This document shows positions 9,987-19,534 of a DNA stretch of 64,000 nucleotides, piece by piece. The position numbers were made by a program, and so were the translations under genes. Source of the stretch: Rhodococcoides corynebacterioides (lineage in GTDB: Bacteria; Actinomycetota; Actinomycetes; Mycobacteriales; Mycobacteriaceae); NCBI RefSeq assembly GCF_019834675.1, contig NZ_JABUBU010000010.1, forward strand, positions 47,993 to 111,992, given 5' to 3'. Within the stretch, counting starts at the first letter, position 1. Each line of letters starts with the position of its first letter. The notes under the pieces are model-generated. The model saw nothing but the letters and a program-made list of their open reading frames with translations, was not told where the DNA came from and did not search any database.

Positions 9987-10381
9987 GCGAGGCCGACCGC
10001 ACGCCACCCGGCGCCGCCGCGGTGCCCGTCCTCGTCGGTGGCGCCCTCGAACCCGTCGAGCACGTTGTAGGCCGGCGAGATGCCGGCCGCCGTCGCGGCC
10101 TCCGCGGCGCCGATGGACCGCTGACCGGAGCGACACAGGAAGACCACCGGGCCGGACTCGACCCCGGACGCGCGCAGCTGCTCGACGAAGTGCTCGTTCG
10201 GCCGACCGTCGGGGTAGCTCACCCACTCGACGAAGGCGGTGCGCTTGTTCAGCGACGAGGTGTCCGGCACACCGACGTACGTCCATTCCGCGTGCGTACG
10301 GACGTCGACCAACGACGCGTTCGGATCCGAGGCCAGCATCTCCCAGGCCTGCTCGGGCGTGATGTCTCCTGCGTAGCTCAC
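9971..10381 (-). CDS. Single-domain rhodanese-like sulfurtransferase
   Basis: 136-residue rhodanese domain with the active-site loop CRSGQRS (C83), a six-residue loop typical of sulfurtransferases. An N-terminal VDVRTHAEW strand and a C-terminal GWRAVGLAW tail are also present. It likely carries persulfide sulfur in the cytoplasm. Start GTG 10381 is chosen because residues upstream in the open frame do not resemble the fold. Overlap with metZ by 16 bp makes the pair an operon, suggesting sulfur delivery to homocysteine synthesis; this is inference. Confidence 0.9.
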   Translation of the reverse strand: MSYAGDITPEQAWEMLASDPNASLVDVRTHAEWTYVGVPDTSSLNKRTAFVEWVSYPDGRPNEHFVEQLRASGVESGPVVFLCRSGQRSIGAAEAATAAGISPAYNVLDGFEGATDEDGHRGGAGWRAVGLAWRQK

Positions 10382-10457
10382 GGCCCCAGTTTCGCACACA
10401 GGGCTTCGTGCCCGATTTGTCGCATAGTCGCAGCGCAGGGCGGTATGAGGGCAAGAT

Positions 10458-12155
10458 GTGCCGATGAGCGACACCACTGCTCCGGGGAGCGAAGCCACCG
10501 CGTCGGCGCAGGATTCCACCGGGACCGACTTCACGCACAAGCAGATCCTGACCGTCATCTCCGGGCTGATGCTCGGAATGTTCCTCGCGGCGCTGGATCA
10601 GACGATCGTCTCGACGTCGATCCGCACCATCGCCGACGACCTGCAGGGGTTCTCCATCCAGGCGTGGGTCACCACGGCGTACCTCATCACCGCCACGATC
10701 TCGACCCCGCTCTACGGCAAGCTGTCCGACCTCTACGGCCGCAAGCAGTTCTTCCTCGCCGCCATCACAATCTTCGTGATCGGGTCGGCGCTCTGCGGCT
10801 TCGCGACGTCGATGTACCAACTGGCCGCGTTCCGCGCCGTGCAGGGCCTCGGCGCCGGCGGCCTGTTCTCGCTGGCCCTGACCATCGTCGGCGACATCGT
10901 CCCGCCGCGCGAACGCGCCAAGTACCAGGGCTACTTCCTCGCCGTGTTCGGCACGTCGAGCGTGCTCGGTCCCGTCATCGGCGGCGTGCTCTCCGGCGCC
11001 GACGAGATCCTCTCGATCACCGGCTGGCGCTGGGTGTTCTTCGTCAACGTGCCCATCGGCGTCGTCGCGTTGTTCGTCGTCGCCAAGGTCCTGAATCTGC
11101 CGCCGCGGCGCGGGAACGCCGTCGTCGACTGGGGCGGCGCCGCCGCGCTCGCGGTGGGCTTGGTGCCGCTGCTGATCATCGCCGAGCAGGGCCGCGTCTG
11201 GGGCTGGGGCTCCGGCCGGGCGGTGATCTGCTACGTCGTCGGCGCGCTCGGTATCGCCGCGTTCATCGCGGTCGAGGTCCGGATGAAGTCGAACGCCCTG
11301 ATTCCCATGCGCTTCTTCCGCAACTCGACGTTCAGCATCGGACTGCTGCTGTCGGTGGTCACCGGCGCCGCGATGTTCGGCGGCATCACCCTGCTGCCGC
11401 AGTACCTGCAGGTGGTCAAGGGATCGTCGCCGACGCTCGCCGGGTTCCAGATGCTGCCGCTGGTGCTGGGCATCATGATCGCCTCGGTCTTCTCCGGGCA
11501 GATGATCTCCCGCACCGGGCACTACCGCCCGTACCCGATCATCGGCACCACCCTGATGACGGTCTGCATGTTCGCGTTCTCGTTCATCCGCTACGACACC
11601 CCGCTGTGGGCGATCATGCTCGCGATGTTCGGGTTCGGATTCGGCCTGGGCAACCTGATGCAGCCGCTCACCCTCGCCATCCAGAACGCGCTGCCGCCGC
11701 AGGACATGGGCGTCTCGACGTCGTCGGCCACGTTTTTCCGCCAGATCGGCGGCACCATCGGCGTCGCCGCGTTCCTGTCGCTGCTGTTCTCCCGCGTCAC
11801 CGACACCATTCGCGACGCGTTGATCTCGGCCGCCGCGACGCCCGAGTTCCAGTCCGCCGTGGGCGAGGCCGCGCAGAGCGGCGACCCGACGGTCGCCGGG
11901 CTGGCGCGGGGACTGGCGTCGGGCGACGGGTCGGCGGCCGGCGGGGTCCTCGAGGACACGTCGTTCATCCAGAAGCTGCCGACGGCCCTCGGTGACCCCT
12001 TCCGCATCGGCTTCTCCGACGCGATGGATCAGGTGTTCGTCGCCGCGGGCGTGCTCCTGGCCGTCGGGTTCGTCATCAACCTGTTCCACAAGGAGATCCC
12101 GCTGCGCACACAGGGCGGGTTGGCTGCGCAGCGGACGGAGCTAGCGGAGCCCTGA
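10458..12155 (+). CDS. MFS multidrug exporter, DHA2 (14-TM) family
   Basis: 565-residue major facilitator with 14 predicted hydrophobic segments. DHA2/EmrB signatures are LDQTIVSTSIRTIADDL in TM1, GKLSDLYGRKQ between TM2 and TM3 (motif A), and GLGAGGLFSLALTIVGD near TM4/5. It probably exports drugs or toxic metabolites by proton antiport. Start: GTG 10458 has GAGGG about 7 nt upstream, while ATG 10464 is an alternative two codons in. The soluble segment near residues 455-515 before the last helix is common in actinobacterial members. Divergent from the rhodanese-metZ pair; no regulator gene is adjacent. Confidence 0.92.
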   Translation: MPMSDTTAPGSEATASAQDSTGTDFTHKQILTVISGLMLGMFLAALDQTIVSTSIRTIADDLQGFSIQAWVTTAYLITATISTPLYGKLSDLYGRKQFFLAAITIFVIGSALCGFATSMYQLAAFRAVQGLGAGGLFSLALTIVGDIVPPRERAKYQGYFLAVFGTSSVLGPVIGGVLSGADEILSITGWRWVFFVNVPIGVVALFVVAKVLNLPPRRGNAVVDWGGAAALAVGLVPLLIIAEQGRVWGWGSGRAVICYVVGALGIAAFIAVEVRMKSNALIPMRFFRNSTFSIGLLLSVVTGAAMFGGITLLPQYLQVVKGSSPTLAGFQMLPLVLGIMIASVFSGQMISRTGHYRPYPIIGTTLMTVCMFAFSFIRYDTPLWAIMLAMFGFGFGLGNLMQPLTLAIQNALPPQDMGVSTSSATFFRQIGGTIGVAAFLSLLFSRVTDTIRDALISAAATPEFQSAVGEAAQSGDPTVAGLARGLASGDGSAAGGVLEDTSFIQKLPTALGDPFRIGFSDAMDQVFVAAGVLLAVGFVINLFHKEIPLRTQGGLAAQRTELAEP

Positions 12156-12161
12156 GCCGGC

Positions 12162-12182
12162 CCCGGTGCGCAGCGCACCGGG
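12162..12182 (+). terminator. GC-rich hairpin after the MFS gene
   Basis: CCCGGTGCGC (12162-12171) and GCGCACCGGG (12173-12182) are perfect complements around one base, starting 7 bp after the MFS stop codon. There is no U-tract. Placement supports a transcription terminator for the plus-strand gene and possibly for the convergent minus-strand gene at 12250. Confidence 0.6.
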
Positions 12183-12249
12183 ATCTGCGCAGGCTGCAAC
12201 ACACGCGGATCGAGCTGCGCTGCGCAGCCCGGCGGGCCGGGGGCGGACC

Positions 12250-12654
12250 TCAGCTGCTGCAGATCTTCCAAGCCTCGTCCTGACGCACGGCGTTCCAGGT
12301 CAGGGTCTGCTCGCTGCCGTCAAGGGTGACGGTGACGTCCACCTCGGCGGCGTCACCGTTCACCCGCACCTCGTCGATCGTCTCGAGCTCGACCGACTCG
12401 GCGTCACGCAACGGCGCGTTCACGATGCCGGCGCACTGCAGGGAGCTCAGCCGGTCGCCGTCGTTCTGCCCGGCGGCCTCGACGTACTCGGCGACCACCG
12501 TGCCCACCCGCTGGTTCTCGCTCACGTTGTCCTCGGGCGAGCGGGTCAGCGAGAGCACCGCGACGATGATCGCCACCACGGCCACCACCGCAGCCGCCGC
12601 GAGGAACGGGGCTGCGGTGGAACGGCCAGCGGGTTCGGGCTCGGGTGTGGTCAT
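12250..12654 (-). CDS. Membrane-anchored small protein with NTF2/lumazine-binding-like extracytoplasmic domain
   Basis: 134 residues: a short cytoplasmic N-terminus rich in Pro/Glu, one transmembrane helix (about residues 16-38), then an outside domain of about 95 residues ending WNAVRQDEAWKICSS. The fold pattern (helices, then strands with the terminal AWKIC) resembles the small DUF4878/lumazine-binding-like domains common in actinobacterial envelope proteins. Two cysteines (QCAG and the terminal KIC) could form a disulfide. Function unknown. It lies 13 bp downstream of the Old Yellow Enzyme gene, so the two may be cotranscribed. Confidence 0.8.
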   Translation of the reverse strand: MTTPEPEPAGRSTAAPFLAAAAVVAVVAIIVAVLSLTRSPEDNVSENQRVGTVVAEYVEAAGQNDGDRLSSLQCAGIVNAPLRDAESVELETIDEVRVNGDAAEVDVTVTLDGSEQTLTWNAVRQDEAWKICSS

Positions 12655-12667
12655 GCCCGGCAGTCTC

Positions 12668-13747
12668 TCACCCCTCCAGGGTCGGGTAATCGGTGTAACC
12701 CTCGGCGCCGCCGCCGTAGAAGGTGCTCTCGTCGGGAGTGTTCAGCTCGGTGTCGTGGGTCCAGCGCGTCACCAGATCCGGGTTCGCGATGAACGGGCGC
12801 CCGACGGTCACCGCGTCGGCCACGCCGTCGGCGACCAGGGTCACCGCGTCCTCCCGCGTGGTGGGCTTCTCGAAACCGGTGTTGAGCACCAGCGGACCCG
12901 ACCACGCGGACCGGATCTTGCCGAGGAACGGATCGTCCGGCGAAACGAGGACGTGCAGGTAGGCCAGGCCGAGACCGTCGATGCCGTCCAGCAGTGCCTC
13001 GTAGGCGCCCGTCGTGTCGTCCTCGGCGATGCCGCTGGCCGTCGACCCGGGTGAGATGCGGATGCCCACGTGTCCGGCGCCGATCGCGTCGGCGACGGCG
13101 CGGGTCACCTCGACCACCAGACGCGCCCGGTTCGCCGGGCTCCCGCCGTACGCGTCGGTGCGGGTGTTGGCGCCGTCCGCGAGGAACTGGTGCAGCAGGT
13201 AGCCGTTGGCGGCGTGGATCTCGACGCCGTCGAGACCGGCCGCGATCGCGCGTCGGGACGCGTCGACGAACTCGGCGACGACGCCCGGCAGTTCCTCCGC
13301 CGTCAACGCCCGCGGCGTCGGGATGGGCTGCTCCCCGGATGCGGTGACCATGTCGATGCCGGGGGCGATCGCCGACGGCGCGACCGACTCCTCTCCGGTG
13401 TTGTCCGGGTGCGAGACGCGTCCGGCGTGCATCAGCTGCACCACGATTCGTCCGCCGCCGCCGTGCACGGCGTCGGCGATGCGCGCCCAGCCGGCCTGCT
13501 GTTCGTCGGTGTGGATGCCGGGGGTGTTCAGGTAGCCCTTGCCGACGGCGGACGGTTGCGTGCCCTCGGACACGATCAGTCCGGCGCCGGCCCGCTGCCG
13601 GTAGTACTCGACGTTGAGATCGTTCGGGGTGCCGTCGGGCTCACTGCGGTTGCGGGTGAGCGGGGCCATCCACACGCGGTTGCGGGTGGCGATGGCCCCC
13701 GCCTCGAGTGGCTGGAGAATCGGGGAGTCGGGGCCTAGTTCGGTCAC
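12668..13747 (-). CDS. Old Yellow Enzyme-family NADH:flavin oxidoreductase
   Basis: 359-residue FMN-dependent TIM barrel of the OYE/xenobiotic reductase class, which reduces activated C=C bonds or nitro groups with NAD(P)H. Visible signatures: the N-terminal MAPLTRNRS (FMN-binding Thr), VQLMHAGRVS near residue 100, the substrate-binding pair in GVEIHAANGYLLHQFL (H and N), and VTVGRPFIANPDL near residue 315. All catalytic features are intact. The natural substrate is not deducible. The 169-bp divergent gap to fprA should hold promoters for both genes. Confidence 0.93.
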   Translation of the reverse strand: MTELGPDSPILQPLEAGAIATRNRVWMAPLTRNRSEPDGTPNDLNVEYYRQRAGAGLIVSEGTQPSAVGKGYLNTPGIHTDEQQAGWARIADAVHGGGGRIVVQLMHAGRVSHPDNTGEESVAPSAIAPGIDMVTASGEQPIPTPRALTAEELPGVVAEFVDASRRAIAAGLDGVEIHAANGYLLHQFLADGANTRTDAYGGSPANRARLVVEVTRAVADAIGAGHVGIRISPGSTASGIAEDDTTGAYEALLDGIDGLGLAYLHVLVSPDDPFLGKIRSAWSGPLVLNTGFEKPTTREDAVTLVADGVADAVTVGRPFIANPDLVTRWTHDTELNTPDESTFYGGGAEGYTDYPTLEG

Positions 13748-13916
13748 GGGTGGTGCCTTTCCGGGGGTTTCGTCGGACTGTCTCTATTCGTCGCCACAAC
13801 GGTGCCTCGACTGTTCGATGCCGATTCCCTACCGCTGACCTGGCGCACCGCGGCCCCCACCTGTTCATTTATGCTTGGCTGTCCGCCTCGTTCGATCGTT
13901 AGGTAGATCCACGCTG

Positions 13917-15296
13917 ATGACTGACCAGACCCGCCCGCTTCGTGTGGCCATCGTGGGCGCCGGCCCGGCCGGTATCTACGCCGCCGACGCGCTCATGAAG
14001 TCGGACCACAACGTGTCCGGTCCCGGCGTGAGCATCGACCTCTTCGAGCGCATGCCCGCCCCCTTCGGCCTGATCCGCTACGGCGTCGCGCCGGACCACC
14101 CGCGCATCAAGGGCATCATCACCGCGCTGCACAAGGTGCTCGACAAGCCGCAGGTCCGCCTGCTCGGCAACATCGACTACGGCACCGACATCGACCTGCC
14201 GACGCTGCGCCGCTTCTACGACGCCGTCATCTTCTCCACCGGCGCCAACGCCGACCGCGAACTGAAGATCCCGGGCATCGACCTCGACGGCAGCTACGGC
14301 GCCGCGGACTTCGTCTCCTGGTACGACGGCCATCCCGACGTGCCCCGCACCTGGCCGCTCGACGCAAAGAAGGTCGCCGTGCTCGGCGTCGGCAACGTCG
14401 CGCTCGACGTCGCCCGCGTGCTGGCCAAGACCGGCGACGAGCTGCTCCCCACCGAGATCCCGGCCAACGTGTACGAGGGCCTGAAGGCCAACAAGGCCGT
14501 CGAGGTGCACGTGTTCGGCCGCCGCGGTCCCGCGCAGGCCAAGTTCACCCCGCTCGAACTGCGCGAGCTCGACCACTCGCCCAACATCGAGGTCATCGTC
14601 GCGCCCGAGGACATCGACTACGACGAGGGCTCGGAGAAGGCCCGTCGCGAGTCCAAGCAGGTCGACATGGTGGCCAACACCCTGCAGGACTGGGCCATCC
14701 GCGACCAGGGCGACCGCCCGCACAAGCTGTTCCTGCACTTCTTCGAGTCGCCGCACGAGGTGCTCGGCGAGAACGGCAAGGTCGTCGGACTGCGCACCGA
14801 GCGCACGGAACTCGACGGCACGGGCAACGTGACGGGCACCGGCAAGTACACCGACTGGGACGTCCAGGCCGTGTACCGCGCCGTCGGCTACCTGTCGCAG
14901 AACATCGCCGACCTGCCGTTCGACGAGCTCGCGGGCACCATCCCCAACGAGGCCGGCCGCGTGCTGAACAACGACGGCACGCCGTTCCCGTCCACCTACG
15001 TCACCGGCTGGATCAAGCGCGGCCCGGTGGGCCTCATCGGCCACACCAAGGGCGACGCCAACGAAACCGTCGCCAACCTGCTGGCCGACGCGCCGTCGTT
15101 CGCCGGCGCGGAGGAGCCCGCCGAGGACGCGGTGACGTCGTTCCTCGAGTCGAAGAACATTCCGTTCACCACGTGGGACGGCTGGTACCGGCTCGACGCC
15201 CACGAGCGCAGCCTGGGTGAGCCCCAGGGCCGCGAGCGGGTCAAGGTCGTCGAGCGCGAGGACATGCTCCGCGCCAGCGAGCCCGACAAGATCTAG
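13917..15296 (+). CDS. fprA: Ferredoxin/adrenodoxin-type NADP reductase FprA
   Basis: FprA passes electrons between NADPH and ferredoxins, feeding P450s and other oxygenases. The 459-residue sequence has an FAD Rossmann motif (VGAGPAGIYAAD, about 14-25), an APFGLIRYGVAPDHP signature, and a second nucleotide motif (LGVGNVALDVARVL, about 157-170). GWIKRGPVGLIGHTKGD is near 362. The ATG at 13917 (MTDQTRPLRVAIVGAG) fits family N-termini; the frame is open to 13875. Its last 4 bp overlap the convergent SMP-30 gene. Confidence 0.95.
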   Translation: MTDQTRPLRVAIVGAGPAGIYAADALMKSDHNVSGPGVSIDLFERMPAPFGLIRYGVAPDHPRIKGIITALHKVLDKPQVRLLGNIDYGTDIDLPTLRRFYDAVIFSTGANADRELKIPGIDLDGSYGAADFVSWYDGHPDVPRTWPLDAKKVAVLGVGNVALDVARVLAKTGDELLPTEIPANVYEGLKANKAVEVHVFGRRGPAQAKFTPLELRELDHSPNIEVIVAPEDIDYDEGSEKARRESKQVDMVANTLQDWAIRDQGDRPHKLFLHFFESPHEVLGENGKVVGLRTERTELDGTGNVTGTGKYTDWDVQAVYRAVGYLSQNIADLPFDELAGTIPNEAGRVLNNDGTPFPSTYVTGWIKRGPVGLIGHTKGDANETVANLLADAPSFAGAEEPAEDAVTSFLESKNIPFTTWDGWYRLDAHERSLGEPQGRERVKVVEREDMLRASEPDKI

Positions 15297-16162
15297 ATCC
15301 GGACCGCCAGCAGGCGTCCTTCACGCTCCTCCTTGCGAGCGTGTTCGTTGAAATCCGGTGCGGCGCACGCGAACAGCGTGCGCCCATCGGATCCACCGAA
15401 TCCGCAGGCGAACACGCCGGTGTCGAAGGCCAGCTCGTCCACGACGCCGTCGCCCTCGCGGATCTGCACGATGCGCTGGTTCAGCGCGTCGGCCGCCCAC
15501 AGCGTGCCGTCCGGTCCCAGCGCGCAGCCGTCGGGTGCCATTACCACCTCGCCGATCCCGGTGGCCATGTCGGTCGACTCCGGCATCGGCCCCAGCACCG
15601 CCCAGTCCCGACGCGGGCCCAGCACGCCGTCGGCACCGATCCGGAACGCGGAGATCCTGTTGCCGAGGGTCTCGTCGACCAGCAGGTCGCCGTCGGCGGT
15701 CACCGCCATCCCGTTGGGGAAGTGCAAGTCCGTCGCGTCCTCGTGGACCGACCCGTCGGGCTCGACGCGCAGGAGCGACGCCGTCTCGATCGGGGCGAGG
15801 TTCATCAGGTCGAAGCCGAAGTTGCCCACGTACGCGCGGCCGTCGGCGTCGACGTGCATGTCGTTGGCGTGACCGGTGGCGTGCGCCGAGAGATCCGCGT
15901 GCTCGACGAGGCTGCCGTCGGTCTCCCGGCGCAGGACCTTCCGGTCCCGCATCGACACCACCAGCAGTCGACCGTCGGGCAGCCAGCCGAGGCCCGACGG
16001 CTGCTCCGGCACCTCCGCCTCCACCCGGACGTCGTCGCCGTCCTCGGTCGCGGACAGCACCTGCCCGGTGTAGAAGTCGGACACCCAGATGCGCCCCTCG
16101 TGCCACCGCGGGCACTCGAAGTAGGTGTAGCCCTCCAGCACGATGGTCGGTTCGGCCTTCAT
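15293..16162 (-). CDS. SMP-30/gluconolactonase-family lactonase
   Basis: 289-residue six-bladed beta-propeller of the SMP-30/regucalcin/gluconolactonase family, expected to bind a divalent metal and hydrolyse a sugar or aromatic lactone. Motifs include LEGYTYFECPRWHEGRIWVSDF at the start (metal Glu; split here only by description), ANDMHVDADGRAYVGNFGF near residue 100, and FPNGMAVTADGDLL near 150 with the propeller Asn. No sugar-pathway genes adjoin it. Start ATG 16162. Adjacent divergent gene is an amidohydrolase, and the two hydrolases might act on related intermediates. Confidence 0.88.
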   Translation of the reverse strand: MKAEPTIVLEGYTYFECPRWHEGRIWVSDFYTGQVLSATEDGDDVRVEAEVPEQPSGLGWLPDGRLLVVSMRDRKVLRRETDGSLVEHADLSAHATGHANDMHVDADGRAYVGNFGFDLMNLAPIETASLLRVEPDGSVHEDATDLHFPNGMAVTADGDLLVDETLGNRISAFRIGADGVLGPRRDWAVLGPMPESTDMATGIGEVVMAPDGCALGPDGTLWAADALNQRIVQIREGDGVVDELAFDTGVFACGFGGSDGRTLFACAAPDFNEHARKEEREGRLLAVRI

Positions 16163-16236
16163 GGATCTCCTCGATTCTCGTCCACCATCCGCGGTGGGTC
16201 GTACGCCGTAAGCCTCCGTGAGGCATCCTGACAGAC

Positions 16237-16971
16237 GTGTTCGACAGCCACGTCCACATCAGAGATCCTCGATTTCCGTTGGTGAACAACGAGACCTACC
16301 AACCGGAGTCGTACACCGTCGCGGACTACCTCGCCGACGTCGACGGACTCGGCGTGACCGGCGGAGCCGTCGTGTCCGACACGTTCCAGTCGAAGGACGC
16401 GGCGTTCCTGACCTCCGCGCTGGACGAGCTCGGTCCCGGCTGGGTGGGGGTGGTCCACCTCGGCGACGACGCCACCGACGACGACATCGCGGCGCTCGAC
16501 CGCGCCGGGGTCCGCGCGCTGCGCTTCCACCTCCGACGGGGCGTCTCGGACCTGCCGACCATGACCCGCCAGGCCGTGCGCGCCCACGCGGTCGCCGGGT
16601 GGCACGCCGAGTTCTACGTCGACGCGGGCCTGCTCCGCACGCTCGAACCCGTGATGTCCAAGCTGCCCGCCGTGAGCGTCGACCACCTCGGGATGAGCGA
16701 GGACGCGATGCCCTATCTGCTGGACCTCGTCGACCGCGGCGTCCGGGTGAAGGCGTCGGGATTCGGCCGCATCCAGCACGACCCGGTCTCGGCGATGCGC
16801 CGCATCCACGCCGTCAACCCCGACGCCCTGATGTTCGGATCGGACCTGCCGGGCACCCGCGCGCGGCGCCCGTTCGACCCCGCCGACCTCGACCTGATCG
16901 CCGAGGCCGTGGGCGGTGACCTGCAGGCCGTACTGGTGGGCAACGCGCGGGCCTGGTACCGGCAGCGGTAG
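16237..16971 (+). CDS. Amidohydrolase-family TIM-barrel metal-dependent hydrolase
   Basis: 244 residues beginning FDSHVHIRDPRFPL, the H-x-H metal motif of the amidohydrolase (2-pyrone-4,6-dicarboxylate lactonase-like) family. LRFHLRRG lies near residue 95, VDHLGM near 150, and FGSDLPGTRARRPF near 200 with the conserved Asp. It is predicted to hydrolyse a lactone or decarboxylate an aromatic-derived acid. The start codon GTG 16237 puts the H-x-H at residues 5-7, as is usual. It diverges from the SMP-30 lactonase across 74 bp. Confidence 0.85.
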   Translation: MFDSHVHIRDPRFPLVNNETYQPESYTVADYLADVDGLGVTGGAVVSDTFQSKDAAFLTSALDELGPGWVGVVHLGDDATDDDIAALDRAGVRALRFHLRRGVSDLPTMTRQAVRAHAVAGWHAEFYVDAGLLRTLEPVMSKLPAVSVDHLGMSEDAMPYLLDLVDRGVRVKASGFGRIQHDPVSAMRRIHAVNPDALMFGSDLPGTRARRPFDPADLDLIAEAVGGDLQAVLVGNARAWYRQR

Positions 16972-17000
16972 GGCCGCCGGCCGGGGGTTGCGCGCGGGGG

Positions 17001-17744
17001 TCAGTCGGCCGTCGCCACGTCGTGCAGGATGCGGGCGAGGTCGGCGGGACGGCTCCACAGGGGCCAGTGGCCCGTCGGGAGGTCGACCAAATCCAGGTTC
17101 TCGAGGTGCGCGACCTCGGCGAACATGGGGTGGCCCGCCCGGGCGAGCTCCATCATCCGCTCACTGCGTATCGAGCAGCACACCATGGTGGTCGGCGTGC
17201 GGCGGCGCGCGTCGTTGGTCAGGTGCACGGCCTGCCGCAGGGTCGTCGCCGGGTGGTCCACGGCGTCCGCCCGGAACCGGGCGAGCGTTTCCTCGCTCAG
17301 TCCCTCGAGGCCGGCCTGCTGCCCCAGTACGTCGAACGGCGGCAGCGGTCGGTCGCCGTCGGCGGCGGGGTCGGCGGCGCTGCCGGACGTCACCGGCCCC
17401 GAGTCGACCCACACCATCCGATGGATCAGCTCGGGGTGCCGGTCGAGGACCAGGCAGGCCGGCGCGTTCGCCCCGCTGTGCGCTACCAGGACCGCCGCAC
17501 GGCCCTCGCCCGCCCGCACGAGGCACTCCTCGATGGCCGCGGCCTGATCGTCGAGGGTTCTCGACGCGCGCAGGTCGTCGTCGGGGTCGAGGCCCGGCAG
17601 CGTGATCGGCCACGCCCGGGTGCCCAGATCGGTGAGAGCGGCGACCACCTCGTCCCACGCCCATGCGCCGAGCCAGTGGCCGGGGACGAGGACGACGTCG
17701 CGGGAGGCAGGTCGGTGCGGTGACGAGGCCGGGTTCGAGGTCAT
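17001..17744 (-). CDS. Alpha/beta hydrolase
   Basis: 247 residues with an alpha/beta-hydrolase fold: oxyanion-side motif VPGHWLGAWAWDEVV (about 20-34), a nucleophile elbow AHSGAN (S90; the G-x-S-x-G position is occupied by A-H-S-G-A), and a C-terminal catalytic histidine in LPTGHWPLWSRP. The elbow starts with Ala instead of Gly, seen in salicylate-esterase/HNL-like members. Likely an esterase; the substrate is unknown. It ends 30 bp from the convergent amidohydrolase gene. Confidence 0.87.
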   Translation of the reverse strand: MTSNPASSPHRPASRDVVLVPGHWLGAWAWDEVVAALTDLGTRAWPITLPGLDPDDDLRASRTLDDQAAAIEECLVRAGEGRAAVLVAHSGANAPACLVLDRHPELIHRMVWVDSGPVTSGSAADPAADGDRPLPPFDVLGQQAGLEGLSEETLARFRADAVDHPATTLRQAVHLTNDARRRTPTTMVCCSIRSERMMELARAGHPMFAEVAHLENLDLVDLPTGHWPLWSRPADLARILHDVATAD

Positions 17745-17789
17745 CCCTCGATGGTCGCGCCCGGGCCGTCCGGAAGGAAGGGCCGAACG

Positions 17790-18269
17790 TCAGAGCACGA
17801 CGGCCAGCAACCAGGTGCCGGCGGCGAGGAGCGCCCCGAACAGTTCGACCAGGATCGACAGGCCCACCGCCTTGGTGGCGTGCACCGCGGACCGCCACGC
17901 CGACCCCGCCGTGCGGCTGCGCGGCAGTTCCGCCAGGAACACCCCCAGCGGGAAGCCGAGGAACAGCCCCACCACCGGGACGACGACGAACCCGACGATG
18001 CCGACCACCCCGCCGACGACGATCGAGCGCGTCGGCACCCCGGCGTCCCGCAGGCGTCGGCCCGGCCACAGGTACTTCACGACGCCCGCCACCACCAGCA
18101 CCGCGGCGGCCACCCCGAACACCGTCCACGCCGTCGTCGTCGCGGTGAGGAACGCCCACACGCCGATGGCGGCGAGAATCAGCAGCACCCCCGGCAGGAC
18201 GGGCACAACGACGCCGATCAGACCGACGACGATCGCCAGCCCGACGAGCAATTCGCCGGCGGGACTCAC
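17790..18269 (-). CDS. DUF456 integral membrane protein
   Basis: 159 residues that are almost entirely hydrophobic, with four or five transmembrane segments. Glycine-rich turns GLIGVVVPVLPGVLL and VVVPVVGLFLGFPLGVFLAEL match the DUF456 family (small glycine-zipper membrane proteins). The frame is open to 18452, but I chose GTG 18269 because it lies 10 bp after the purT stop and gives the family's usual length. The upstream part of the frame overlaps purT and is Arg/Pro-rich. Cotranscription with purT is likely. Function unknown. Confidence 0.82.
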   Translation of the reverse strand: MSPAGELLVGLAIVVGLIGVVVPVLPGVLLILAAIGVWAFLTATTTAWTVFGVAAAVLVVAGVVKYLWPGRRLRDAGVPTRSIVVGGVVGIVGFVVVPVVGLFLGFPLGVFLAELPRSRTAGSAWRSAVHATKAVGLSILVELFGALLAAGTWLLAVVL

Positions 18270-18279
18270 GACGGATCGC

Positions 18280-19497
18280 TCACGTCGCCGAGACCGGCCG
18301 CACCCGACTCGCCGCGGTGCGCGCACGCTCCCGGGCGGTCTCGACGTCCGCGGCCGTCGCGTAGGCGACGCCCATGCGTCGTCGGGCGAAGCTCTCCGGT
18401 TTGCCGAACAGCCGCACGTCGGACTCGGGGACCCGCAGTGCGTCGTCGACACCCTCGAACGCGATGCCGACCTCGTCGAGGCCGCCGTAGATCACGGCCG
18501 ACGCGCCGGGTGAACGCAGCGAGGTGTCCACGGGCAGGCCCAGAATCGCGCGGGCGTGCAGCTCGAACTCCGAGAGCCGCTGCGTCCCCAGCGTGACCAG
18601 GCCGGTGTCGTGCGGGCGCGGGCTGACCTCGGAGAAGAAGACGTCGTCGCCCTGCACGAACAGCTCGACGCCGAACACCCCCCGCCCGCCGAGCGCCGTC
18701 GTGATGGTGCGGGCCACCTCGCGCGACGCCTCCAGCGCGACCGGCGACATCGGCTGCGGCTGCCACGACTCGACGTAGTCACCGGACTCCTGCCGGTGGC
18801 CGATCGGCTCGCAGAAGTACGTCTCGATCTCGCCGGATTCGTCGGAGGCGCGCACCGTGAGTTGCGTGATCTCGTAGTCGAAGTCGACGAAACCCTCGAC
18901 GATCACCCGTCCCAGCGCCACGCGGCCGCCGGCCTGCGCGTGATCCCACGCCGCCTGGACGTCGTCGTCACCTCGCACCACCGACTGACCCTTGCCCGAC
19001 GACGACATCACCGGCTTGATCACCGCCGGAAACCCGGTGCGGGACAGGACTTCCCGCATCTCGTCGACGCTGTCGGCGAAACCGTAGGGGGACGTCGGCA
19101 ACCCCAACTCCTCCGCCGCGAGACGACGGATGCCCTCCCGGTTCATCGTCAGCTGCGTCGCGCGCGCCGTCGGCACCACCGTGGTGACGCCGCGCTGCTC
19201 GACGACGGCCAACGCGTCCGTGGCGATGGCCTCGATCTCGGGGACGATCAGATGCGGGCGCTCGGCGTCGATCACGGCCAGCAAGGCGTCGGGATCGCTC
19301 ATGTCCACCGTGTGCGCACGGTGCGCCACCTGATGGCCGGGCGCGTCGGCGTACCGGTCGACGGCGATCACCTCGACCCCGAGCCGCTGCAGCGCGACGA
19401 TCACCTCCTTGCCCAGCTCACCCGAGCCCAGCAGCATCACCTTGGTCGCGGACGGGGACAGCGGAGTTCCGAGCCGGAATGTCGTCACAGCAGGCAT
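18280..19497 (-). CDS. purT: Formate-dependent phosphoribosylglycinamide formyltransferase (GAR transformylase 2)
   Basis: PurT is an ATP-grasp enzyme that formylates GAR using free formate in de novo purine synthesis. The 405-residue sequence has [12 protein letters not shown] near the N-terminus, [12 protein letters not shown] (about 78-89), [13 protein letters not shown] (ATP-grasp lysine loop, about 155-167), and [13 protein letters not shown] (metal/ATP loop, about 285-297). Start ATG 19497 gives the same N-terminal spacing as E. coli PurT; ATG 19509 would add four residues. The open frame runs on to 19770 through the intergenic repeat and is not coding. Confidence 0.94.
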   Translation of the reverse strand: MPAVTTFRLGTPLSPSATKVMLLGSGELGKEVIVALQRLGVEVIAVDRYADAPGHQVAHRAHTVDMSDPDALLAVIDAERPHLIVPEIEAIATDALAVVEQRGVTTVVPTARATQLTMNREGIRRLAAEELGLPTSPYGFADSVDEMREVLSRTGFPAVIKPVMSSSGKGQSVVRGDDDVQAAWDHAQAGGRVALGRVIVEGFVDFDYEITQLTVRASDESGEIETYFCEPIGHRQESGDYVESWQPQPMSPVALEASREVARTITTALGGRGVFGVELFVQGDDVFFSEVSPRPHDTGLVTLGTQRLSEFELHARAILGLPVDTSLRSPGASAVIYGGLDEVGIAFEGVDDALRVPESDVRLFGKPESFARRRMGVAYATAADVETARERARTAASRVRPVSAT

Positions 19498-19534
19498 GCT
19501 AACGGGCATGGCGGACACGACGGATCTGCTGACC

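Noticed and set aside
9987..12089. N-terminal extension of the metZ frame by 700 codons
   Set aside because: Runs antisense to the MFS gene and through the rhodanese gene; composition is Asp/Arg/Gln-rich low complexity. MetZ has normal length from 9986.
18270..18452. Longer start for the DUF456 protein
   Set aside because: Overlaps purT coding sequence, and the added residues are Arg/Pro/Ser-rich with no membrane segment.
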